Source of the DNA: an uncultured Erysipelotrichaceae bacterium
GTDB lineage: Bacteria > Bacillota_I > Bacilli_A > RFN20 > CAG-826
Reading direction: 5' to 3'
Length of the DNA stretch: 42,638 nt
NCBI GenBank assembly: GCA_902797855.1
Contig: CADBUI010000027.1
Coordinates: forward strand, 1-42,638
Positions 33,417 through 41,532 of the stretch are shown here, one piece after another. Under the pieces are notes generated by a model. That model did no database searches. It saw nothing but the letters and a program-made list of their open reading frames with translations, and was not told the DNA's origin. The translations under genes were made by a program, and so were the position numbers. The stretch's first letter is position 1. The number at the start of each line of letters is the position of its first letter.

Positions 33417-34703
33417 ATGAATAACAAGAAAATTGCTCCAATCGCGATGTTAACTTTGTTACTTACAGCTTGCCCTGCTACTCCTACAACAGGAAATCCT
33501 CTTGTGGACTACATGAACTCCTTAGAAGTCGGAGCCCTTAAGAGAAAAGCAGTCGATCATATTTTTAAGAAGAATTTGCTTAAAAGTAATGATAAAGCTG
33601 CTAAAAGTTCAACATATCGTGAAATTCTCTTCACTCCTTATTGGTCAATGTCAGAAGGACTTGAAGAATCAGAATATGCTGAAAATGTTAAAAAATCAGA
33701 TCGTTCTAGATCATATAAAGTCTATGACAACAATATAGTTTTGTGTCATGATGATTCCACTGTTTATCCTTATGATAAATCCACTATCACTGAAGGTGAT
33801 GATATGCCTGATGGAATCGCTAAAGATCCAGTTGTCTATTCTGGTGATGCCTCTATTTGGCATGATGAAGCAGAAGATCAACTTCGTTACGTCTATACAC
33901 GTAATAACGATGTTAGTAACAAATATTCATTTGAAGCTCACGCCGATTTTGATGATTATCTATTTGATGATGTCATCCATGATGGCGGTATGGGCGATAT
34001 TATTACCCAATCCAAAGAAGACGTTGAAGATACATTCAGCATGTATGCTGGCGCATGGGGTGATATGACCCGTAAAGAAACATATAGCGCAGTTAAAAAT
34101 GAAGATGGAAGCATCTCCATTGACTTCGTTGGTGACCTCTGCATGGACCTATACTCCGCTGAATTCTTATGGGGTTGGGAATTTGAAAAAGATATCGATG
34201 GTGAAGACGACTACGAACGTCCGAAGAAGAAAGAGACAAGCGACTTCGACAACATGTATGTTGACCGTAGAATCAGATTCTCATATAACTACCAAATCGA
34301 TCCTAAAGGATTCGTCACAAGTGGTCGTGCTTGTTACTTCTCATATTTAACAAGAATTTACTTCGACTCATTACAAGAATTCTCTGGTAATATCTATCAC
34401 GAAACAAAAAATCCTGAAGGTATCTTAAAACGCGATCTCGATAAGTCAACTATCGATGCACTTCAAACTCCAGGAAGACTTGTTGATGTTGAATATATCG
34501 GTGGTAAAAAGAATCCATACTTAAATACCGAATTTGATGATGGCATGATTTATAACATTGACTACTTCAATTGTTCTGGTGAAAGCAATGGAGATTATAG
34601 TCCAGAACTTCTTCCAGATTATAGTGGATATCGCGCTCAATTCGACATGGTTGATACCGGTGTTTGGGTCGATGCTTACGAATTATTCATGGAAGAACAT
34701 TAA
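33417..34703 (+). CDS. Acidic lipoprotein, unknown function (428 aa)
   Basis: A short basic N-terminus (MNNKKIAPIAM) and hydrophobic stretch end in the lipobox LLTAC (Cys19), so it is predicted to be LspA-processed and anchored outside the cell. The mature part is rich in Asp, Glu and Tyr/Trp, with many aromatic beta-strand-like segments (for example SAEFLWGWEFEKD, IRFSYNYQIDPKGFV), and ends DAYELFMEEH. I recognise no domain. I chose the ATG at 33417 over an in-frame start at 33399 because AAAGGAG lies just upstream. It has its own strong promoter and terminator, hinting at abundant expression. Confidence 0.8.
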   Translation: MNNKKIAPIAMLTLLLTACPATPTTGNPLVDYMNSLEVGALKRKAVDHIFKKNLLKSNDKAAKSSTYREILFTPYWSMSEGLEESEYAENVKKSDRSRSYKVYDNNIVLCHDDSTVYPYDKSTITEGDDMPDGIAKDPVVYSGDASIWHDEAEDQLRYVYTRNNDVSNKYSFEAHADFDDYLFDDVIHDGGMGDIITQSKEDVEDTFSMYAGAWGDMTRKETYSAVKNEDGSISIDFVGDLCMDLYSAEFLWGWEFEKDIDGEDDYERPKKKETSDFDNMYVDRRIRFSYNYQIDPKGFVTSGRACYFSYLTRIYFDSLQEFSGNIYHETKNPEGILKRDLDKSTIDALQTPGRLVDVEYIGGKKNPYLNTEFDDGMIYNIDYFNCSGESNGDYSPELLPDYSGYRAQFDMVDTGVWVDAYELFMEEH

Positions 34704-34722
34704 TTCTTTGAATTAAATTAAT

Positions 34723-34751
34723 AGAGAACTCGTTTCGAGTTCTCTTTTTTT
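34723..34751 (+). terminator. Terminator of the 428-aa lipoprotein gene
   Basis: AGAGAACTCG-TTT-CGAGTTCTCT is a perfect ten-pair stem followed by TTTTTT. Confidence 0.93.
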
Positions 34752-34787
34752 ATCGTCGTAGATGATAAAACTTCATTAATTGTGTAT

Positions 34788-34793
34788 CATAAT
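34788..34793 (+). promoter_or_regulatory. -10 box of nrnA (near-leaderless)
   Basis: CATAAT ends 13 nt before the ATG at 34807 with no SD between. It excludes the in-frame TTG at 34780 as a start. A GTG at 34798 is an alternative start. Confidence 0.45.
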
Positions 34794-34806
34794 CTTGGTG
34801 AAACAA

Positions 34807-35808
34807 ATGAAAGAAAAACTAAATAAACACATCCTTGAAATTGCAGATAAATATAAAAGCAAATATAAACGTCTATTAAAACTTATTGATCGCTTTGATT
34901 ATATTGCCGTTTTTAGACATATTAGACCTGACTTTGATGCTTTCGGTTCCCAAATGGGAATGTATACTTGGCTTATTGATAACTTTAAAGATAAACATGT
35001 TGTCTTTATCGGCGAAGATTCAACCTTAACTCCAAAATGTTTTCCTCTTCCTATGGAAGTTGATGATTCATTTTTCACTAGTCACGAAGTTCTTGCAATT
35101 ATCTTAGATACATCCGGAAAAGTTCGTATCAGCGATGATAGAGTTAAAAAATGTAAATATTTAGTTAAAATTGATCACCACCCTGAAGTTGATCGATATG
35201 GAAGGCTACAAATCGTTGATGAAAATATGTCCGCGGCCGGTGAATTACTCGCGAATATGCTTATTTATTTCACTACGAGAGGATATGTTATCTCTAAAGA
35301 TTGTGCGACTTATCTATTTAAGAGTATCGCTGGAGATTCAAACCGTTTCTTATATGATTCATGCACCGCACACACATTCGCTATTTGTGAATATCTAATG
35401 GAAAGAGGAGTTCACTTATCTAGTCTATATAAAGAGATGTATTTTGAAGATTTATCAGAGCTTGATGTAACTCGCTATGTCATGGATAACTTCAAGGTTA
35501 CTGAGCATGGTGTTGCCTACTACATTTTAGATAAAGAAACCTTAAAAAGGTTTAATATGAGCGCAGACCATGGAAAAGATAACATCAATCTCTTTGATCA
35601 TTTTAATGGAATTAATATTAGAGTTAGCGCAAGTGAAGACGTTGAAAAAAATGTCTGGAGAATCTCAATTAGATCATCAGGTATTGCAATTGATAAAATA
35701 GCTGAAAAATATCATGGCGGAGGACACGCTCAAGCAAGTGGAGCGAAAGTTAAAAACCTTGAAGAATTAAATAAAATGCTCAAGGATTTAGACGACCTCC
35801 TCAAATAA
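34807..35808 (+). CDS. nrnA: DHH/DHHA1 phosphoesterase, NrnA-like oligoribonuclease/pAp phosphatase
   Basis: It degrades short RNAs to mononucleotides and, in characterised homologues, dephosphorylates pAp. The DHH domain shows HIRPDFDAFGSQMG (DxD-type metal site) and LVKIDHHPEV (the DHH motif). AGELLANML and the GDSNRF segment follow. The C-terminal DHHA1 domain ends with AEKYHGGGHAQASGAKV, where GGGH binds substrate. The length is 333 aa from the chosen ATG. It is a single gene between strong terminators. Confidence 0.92.
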   Translation: MKEKLNKHILEIADKYKSKYKRLLKLIDRFDYIAVFRHIRPDFDAFGSQMGMYTWLIDNFKDKHVVFIGEDSTLTPKCFPLPMEVDDSFFTSHEVLAIILDTSGKVRISDDRVKKCKYLVKIDHHPEVDRYGRLQIVDENMSAAGELLANMLIYFTTRGYVISKDCATYLFKSIAGDSNRFLYDSCTAHTFAICEYLMERGVHLSSLYKEMYFEDLSELDVTRYVMDNFKVTEHGVAYYILDKETLKRFNMSADHGKDNINLFDHFNGINIRVSASEDVEKNVWRISIRSSGIAIDKIAEKYHGGGHAQASGAKVKNLEELNKMLKDLDDLLK

Positions 35809-35823
35809 ATATATTCATTAGAT

Positions 35824-35851
35824 AAAAAGGTTCATGAAAATGATCCTTTTT
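35824..35851 (+). terminator. Terminator of nrnA
   Basis: AAAAAGG-T-TCAT and ATGA-T-CCTTTTT pair around a GAAA tetraloop with one T-T mismatch, ending in a T-tract. Confidence 0.85.
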
Positions 35852-35872
35852 CTTTATACGAATACTTATTAT

Positions 35873-35881
35873 TGATACAAT
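35873..35881 (+). promoter_or_regulatory. Extended -10 promoter of dnaE-polA-mutM/coaE
   Basis: TG-A-TACAAT ends 8 nt before the ATG at 35890. An earlier in-frame ATG at 35884 lies two bases after the -10 and would not be transcribed. Confidence 0.6.
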
Positions 35882-35889
35882 AAATGTGT

Positions 35890-38800
35890 ATGTTTATCCC
35901 TTTACATGTCTACACTGGTTATTCTTTTTTAAGAAGTGGGCTAAGAATCGAACAATATTTAAAAGAAGCTAAAAAAATGGGCTACACTGTTTTAGGCATT
36001 TGTGATCAAATGTCTCTTACTGGTGCGCCTCATTTTGTAGAAGGAAGCCAAAAATATGGGATAAAGCCAATTGTTGGAGAAGACTTACTAATTGAAGGAC
36101 TTCTCGTTTCATTTTTTGTTATTAATGAAATTGGTTACCGTAATCTTACAAAGATGTCTTCTTTAGCAAAGACAGGTAACCTACTTTTAAGTGATGTTAA
36201 ATCCTACTCAAATGGATTAGCTGTTATCATTGATATGGATAATTCACTTATCAAAGATAAGTTCACGAATGAATTATCTACTTTTCCTCACTATTTAGCA
36301 GAACTCACAAAAGGAATCACTAATTTATATTTAGGAATTAATGACTATGGTGAAAACAGAGAATATATGGAAAAGGTGAGAGATTTTATCTCTAATTATC
36401 CTTATGATCCAATTGCTTTCCCAATTATCAAATATCTTAAAAAAGAAGATGCTATTGTCTTAAAGATGTTTGAAGCAATTAATAAAAACGAGACTATTGA
36501 AGAAAAAAGTGCAAGCGGAAACCACTACCTCTTATCTAATAAAGAGATCGAACATCTATACACCGAAGAAGAAATTAAAAACACTACAAAATTAGCGTCT
36601 TTGATTAATTTTGATTTACTCACAAATAACCGTGGAAAGATGGTTAAATTTAAAAATGATTTAAATCTTTCTAGTGATGACTATTTAACAAAGTTAGCAA
36701 GTGATGGGCTTAAAAAACTTGGACTGGATGATTTAAAACATATCGATAGATTAAACGAAGAACTTAATGTAATTAAGTCAATGGGATTTTCTGATTATTT
36801 CCTCATCGTTAGTGACTACGTCAATTTTGCTAGAAATAACAACATTCCAGTTGGTCCAGGAAGAGGAAGCGCGGGTGGATCATTAGTCGCTCACGCGCTA
36901 GGAATAACTGTTATTGACCCACTTGAATATGATTTGTTATTTGAGAGATTCTTAAATAAAGCTAGACAAACAATGCCTGATATCGATGTTGACTTCTCCG
37001 ATATTAAACGCGAACTTGTCGTTGAATATATCAAGCAAAAATATGGACGCGACCATGTTTCAAATATCATGGCTGTTCAAACTATTGGGGCGAAGCAATC
37101 ACTACGTGATATCGGTCGAATCTATAACTATCCTCAAAGAGATATCGATTTACTCGCTAAACTGATTCCTACTCATCATTCACAAGACATCACTCTTAGA
37201 GAAACATATAAAACTGTTCCTCAATTTAAAAATCTTCTCGATAAAGATAAATATTATTTAGAAATCGTCTCTTTAGCGAGCAAGATTGAAGGATTCCCTC
37301 GTCAAAGAGGAATGCACGCCGCTGGTATTGTTATTAATGCTGAACCACTTAACGAAGTAATTCCTGTCACAAGTGACATCAACGGAAATCTAGTTGAAGA
37401 ATACGAAATGAATTACCTTGAAAAACAAGGTTTCTTAAAGATGGATATTCTTTCCATCCGTAACCTCACTATTGTTGAGGAAGTTTTAGAAAAACTTAAA
37501 GCTAAGGGAATTAATCTAAAAATGGATGATATTCCTTATAAAGATAAAGAAGCGATAGATGTTATCGCTAAAGGAAATACGACAGGTATTTTCCAACTTG
37601 AAAGTAAGGGAATGAGAAACGCGATATTAACCGTTAAACCTGAAAATTTTGAAGATATCGTTGCAATTCTTTCTTTGTTTAGACCTGGTCCAATGCAAGA
37701 AATTAAATCATATGCAAATAGGAAAATGGGTAAAGAAAGAATTGACTACATCTCCCCAATCACTAAGAAAATACTCGCTCCAACATATGGAATTATTGTC
37801 TATCAAGAGCAAATTATGCAGATAGCTAGTTTAATGGCGGGACTTTCACTTAGTGAAGCTGATTTATTTAGAAGAGCAATTTCTAAAAAAGACACATCTA
37901 AGCTCGCATCCTTAAAAGAGACATTTATTAGAGGATGTCTCAAAAATGGATATAAGCGAGATGTCAGTGAAGATGTCTTTAAAAGTATCTATAAGTTCGC
38001 AGATTATGGCTTTAATAAATCTCACTCAGTATCATACGCTGTCTTCTCATGCCGTATGGCGTATTTAAAAGCTAAATATCCAGAAGAATTCTATGCCTCA
38101 ATTCTTGATAATACGGGTGGAGAAAGTGATTCATTCACTTTAGCGATCTCTGAAATTAAAAGTGCAAAGATTAAAATTAAAGGTCCTGATGTTACTTCTT
38201 CAGGAAAAGAATTCATCATTAAAGATGGAGCACTACTTTTCCCACTTAATAGAATTAAGGGATTATTTAATGAAGTCGCTAATAACATCATTTTAGAAAG
38301 AGAAAGTAATGGACCATTCTATGACTATTATGATTTTGTCACTAGAATGAAGCGATATAAACTTGCTTCATCTCAGTTAATGAAACTTATTGACGCAGGT
38401 GCACTTGATTCTCTTGATAAATCAAGAGCGTCCCTTAGACTTAACATGTCTAATGCGATAGCCTATGCCAATATGATTGCCGATGATGAAGGTACTTTAA
38501 TCATCGATATGCGCGATTTTGCTAAACCAGTATACGAGCATATCGAAGATGATTTACTTGAAAACTTAAATAAAGAATATGAATCACTAGGACTTATGCT
38601 TAGTGGATCACCACTTGACTTATATAAAGATAAATTATCTAAGATAAAACTCACCTCTTTAGTGGATGTAGCCTCTTCTAGAGGAGATATCGTTGTTGCT
38701 GGAATTATTAAAACAATTAAGACAATTAAAACTAAAAAGGGCACTCCAATGGCGTTTATGACAATTTATGATGAATCAGGCGAACTTGAAGTTACTTTAT

Positions 38801-38937
38801 TTAGTGATATCTATGAAATGTCAGCTTCTTTCTTAAAAAGAAACAAAGTTGTAGTGATTAAAGGATATTATCAACTTTCTAGAAATACATTTAATGTAAG
38901 TGAAATTCTTCCTGTGGAGGAAATGAAAAATGAATAA
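35890..38937 (+). CDS. dnaE: DNA polymerase III alpha subunit, DnaE type
   Basis: A C-family replicative polymerase without a proofreading domain. The PHP domain (about 1-200) starts MFIPLHVYTGYSFL. Compared with an active PHP domain, metal-binding His residues are replaced (Tyr at the last position of the His cluster, and CDQ in place of TDHG). The polymerase core has GPGRGSAGGSLVAHALG and the catalytic PDIDVDFSD. The C-terminus holds the helix-hairpin-helix region and an OB fold (VVAGIIKTIKTI ... LEVTLFSDIYE). At 1015 aa it is typical of the shorter Gram-positive DnaE. I chose start 35890 from the promoter. The stop overlaps polA through ATGAATAA. Confidence 0.96.
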   Translation: MFIPLHVYTGYSFLRSGLRIEQYLKEAKKMGYTVLGICDQMSLTGAPHFVEGSQKYGIKPIVGEDLLIEGLLVSFFVINEIGYRNLTKMSSLAKTGNLLLSDVKSYSNGLAVIIDMDNSLIKDKFTNELSTFPHYLAELTKGITNLYLGINDYGENREYMEKVRDFISNYPYDPIAFPIIKYLKKEDAIVLKMFEAINKNETIEEKSASGNHYLLSNKEIEHLYTEEEIKNTTKLASLINFDLLTNNRGKMVKFKNDLNLSSDDYLTKLASDGLKKLGLDDLKHIDRLNEELNVIKSMGFSDYFLIVSDYVNFARNNNIPVGPGRGSAGGSLVAHALGITVIDPLEYDLLFERFLNKARQTMPDIDVDFSDIKRELVVEYIKQKYGRDHVSNIMAVQTIGAKQSLRDIGRIYNYPQRDIDLLAKLIPTHHSQDITLRETYKTVPQFKNLLDKDKYYLEIVSLASKIEGFPRQRGMHAAGIVINAEPLNEVIPVTSDINGNLVEEYEMNYLEKQGFLKMDILSIRNLTIVEEVLEKLKAKGINLKMDDIPYKDKEAIDVIAKGNTTGIFQLESKGMRNAILTVKPENFEDIVAILSLFRPGPMQEIKSYANRKMGKERIDYISPITKKILAPTYGIIVYQEQIMQIASLMAGLSLSEADLFRRAISKKDTSKLASLKETFIRGCLKNGYKRDVSEDVFKSIYKFADYGFNKSHSVSYAVFSCRMAYLKAKYPEEFYASILDNTGGESDSFTLAISEIKSAKIKIKGPDVTSSGKEFIIKDGALLFPLNRIKGLFNEVANNIILERESNGPFYDYYDFVTRMKRYKLASSQLMKLIDAGALDSLDKSRASLRLNMSNAIAYANMIADDEGTLIIDMRDFAKPVYEHIEDDLLENLNKEYESLGLMLSGSPLDLYKDKLSKIKLTSLVDVASSRGDIVVAGIIKTIKTIKTKKGTPMAFMTIYDESGELEVTLFSDIYEMSASFLKRNKVVVIKGYYQLSRNTFNVSEILPVEEMKNE

Positions 38938-41530
38938 ATGCTATATCATCGATGGAAACTCACTTCTATTTAGGGCCTTCTATGCGACTTATCGCGGGAA
39001 CGATAATGAAGTCCTTAGAACTAAATCAGGTATTCCTACGAATGCCTTATTTGCATTCGCAAATATGATTAATAGAATATTAGCTGGACTTAAACCAAAT
39101 GATTCTATCTTTGTTGCTTTTGATACAGGCAAAGCTACCTTTAGACATATCGAAGACAAAGACTATAAGGCTAACCGTAAACCTTGCCCACCTTTATTAA
39201 AAGAGCAGATGCCAATAGTGAGAGAATTTTTAAAATCTCTTAATATTTTCACCTACGAAAAAGAAGGATATGAGGCTGATGATATCGCTGGAACATTCGC
39301 TAAAAAAGCCAAGAAAGAAGGATATGAAGTAATTATCTACACAAGCGATAGAGATTATCTCCAACTTATCGAAGATAATATCGCTATTCATATTTTAAAA
39401 ACAGGTATGAGTAATATTGTCGTCATGGATGAAGAAAACATGATGAAAGAATATGGTATTAAACCACTTCAAATCATTGACTATAAAGGTCTAAGAGGAG
39501 ATTCAAGCGATAACCTTCCTGGTATACCAGGAGTGGGTGATAAAACCGCGATCAAACTCATCCAAGAATATGGAAGTTTTGAAAAAATCTTAGAGATCGC
39601 TCCAACGCTTAAATCGAAAGTTGGAGAAAGCATTGTTAAAAATGCTGAGATGGGTAGATTATCCTACCATTTAGCGAAAATTGATATTAATGTCGAACTA
39701 CCTTTTACAGTTAAAGATACTGTTTATGAAGGCTATGACTTTAAAGCAATTAACGAATTCGCATCTCGCTATGAATTAAAACAATTCATGAACAAACTCC
39801 CTCAAAAGCTTAAAAAAGATGATGGAGAAAGCGTTAATTTAGAAATTATAAATAAAACTAATTTTGACGATGTCTCTTTTAGTGATGAAATTGGTATCGC
39901 TTTAGATAAAGATGAAGGTAATTATAACGACGCAAATATTTATGGACTTGCAATCTATAACAACGATATTAGTTATTACATAACTAAAGAAGATATGCTT
40001 AAGGACGAATATCTCCTTAAAGCGCTTAAAGATAAATCAATTAAAAAATACTGCTATGACTTTAAAGCAATTAAGGTTGCGCTTTCTCATGAAAATATTG
40101 AAATAGATGGACTATATTTTGATTCTTTATTAGCAGCCTATCTACTTGATTCATCACTTAACAACAACGTTGATGCTGTCATGCATTACTTTGGAGTGGA
40201 TGTTTCCACAAATAAAGATAATTCACTTTCCTTATTTGATAATTCTGATCCGCTTAAAGCATCTAAGATTGCCTATTATTCAAAAAGAATCGCTGTTAAA
40301 GCGATTTCTGAAATGGATAAGATGGAACTTCTTAAGCTATATAACGAAGTTGAAATTCCTCTATGTAATGTCCTTTCCGAAATGGAAATTGAAGGTTTCC
40401 CATTAAATGGTGAGACTCTTGAAAAGATGGGAGAAAACTTCAAAGTTAATTTAGAAAATTCAAAGCGTAAGATTTATGAGCTCGCAGGTGAAGAATTCAA
40501 TATCGATTCACCAAAGCAAGTTGGAGAAATCTTATTTAGTAAACTCGCTCTACCTTGTGGAAAGAAACAATCAACATCAGTGGAAGTACTTAAATCACTT
40601 GAAGGACTTCACCCAATCGTCGGGGAAATCTTAGTGTATCGAAAATACGCAAAACTACTATCCACTTATGTAACTGGATTACTTTCTCATATTAGAGAAG
40701 ATGGAAAGATTCATGCAATGTTTAACCAAGCCTTAACTCAGACAGGTAGACTATCATCTAGTGAACCTAACCTTCAAAACATCTCTATTAGAGATGAAGA
40801 AGGTAAGATGATCCGAAAAGCTTTCTTTTATGAAGATGAAAAATATTCAATTCTTTCACTAGATTATTCTCAAGTTGAACTTAGAGTACTTGCCTCATTA
40901 AGCGGATGTAAAAAATTACAAGAAGTATTCTCAAGTGGAGAAGATATCCACGCTTCCACCGCTAAAAATGTTTTCCATGTTGATAATCCAACTAGTGAAC
41001 TTCGCCGTAGAGCGAAAGCTGTCAATTTCGGAATTATATATGGAATAAGCGATTGGGGACTTGCTGAACAAATCGGAGTGTCTCCAAAAGAGGCTAAACA
41101 AATAATTTCATCATTTTATGATGCCTATCCAGAAATTGGAACGTATTTCCAAAAAGTTGTCTCTAGCGCTGAAAAGAATTCATATTCCACAACATTACTT
41201 GGTCGAAGAAGATATCTTCACGAAATTCATGACGCTAATTATCAAGTTAGAGAATTCGCTAGAAGAGCTGCGATGAACGCTCCTATTCAAGGAACAGCTG
41301 CCGATTTAATTAAAGTCGCAATGATTAAAGTAAATGACGCTTTAAAAGAAAAGAAACTTAAATCTAAACTTGTTTTACAAATCCACGATGAACTTTTGTT
41401 TAAAGTTCCTAGTGAAGAAAAAGATATCGTTTTACCACTTGTGAAACAAATAATGGAAAACGCGATAAAATTAGATGTTAAATTAGAAGTAGATGGAGGA
41501 TATGGTCGAACATGGTTCGATGCTAAATAA
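38930..41530 (+). CDS. polA: DNA polymerase I
   Basis: Gap filling and primer removal. The N-terminal 5' nuclease domain (about 1-290) starts YIIDGNSLLFRAFYA and contains EADDIAGT and LRGDSSDNLPGIPGVGDKTA. The middle domain (about 300-460) keeps the exonuclease fold, but the active-site acids look partly lost: ALDKDEG at the first site and SKRIAVKA where a YxxxD motif is expected. The polymerase domain has motif A LSLDYSQVELRVLASL, motif B RRRAKAVNFGIIYG and motif C LQIHDELLF. The length is 866 aa. GGAGG inside the dnaE 3' end serves as its SD. Confidence 0.97.
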   Translation: MNKCYIIDGNSLLFRAFYATYRGNDNEVLRTKSGIPTNALFAFANMINRILAGLKPNDSIFVAFDTGKATFRHIEDKDYKANRKPCPPLLKEQMPIVREFLKSLNIFTYEKEGYEADDIAGTFAKKAKKEGYEVIIYTSDRDYLQLIEDNIAIHILKTGMSNIVVMDEENMMKEYGIKPLQIIDYKGLRGDSSDNLPGIPGVGDKTAIKLIQEYGSFEKILEIAPTLKSKVGESIVKNAEMGRLSYHLAKIDINVELPFTVKDTVYEGYDFKAINEFASRYELKQFMNKLPQKLKKDDGESVNLEIINKTNFDDVSFSDEIGIALDKDEGNYNDANIYGLAIYNNDISYYITKEDMLKDEYLLKALKDKSIKKYCYDFKAIKVALSHENIEIDGLYFDSLLAAYLLDSSLNNNVDAVMHYFGVDVSTNKDNSLSLFDNSDPLKASKIAYYSKRIAVKAISEMDKMELLKLYNEVEIPLCNVLSEMEIEGFPLNGETLEKMGENFKVNLENSKRKIYELAGEEFNIDSPKQVGEILFSKLALPCGKKQSTSVEVLKSLEGLHPIVGEILVYRKYAKLLSTYVTGLLSHIREDGKIHAMFNQALTQTGRLSSSEPNLQNISIRDEEGKMIRKAFFYEDEKYSILSLDYSQVELRVLASLSGCKKLQEVFSSGEDIHASTAKNVFHVDNPTSELRRRAKAVNFGIIYGISDWGLAEQIGVSPKEAKQIISSFYDAYPEIGTYFQKVVSSAEKNSYSTTLLGRRRYLHEIHDANYQVREFARRAAMNAPIQGTAADLIKVAMIKVNDALKEKKLKSKLVLQIHDELLFKVPSEEKDIVLPLVKQIMENAIKLDVKLEVDGGYGRTWFDAK

Positions 41531-41532
41531 AA

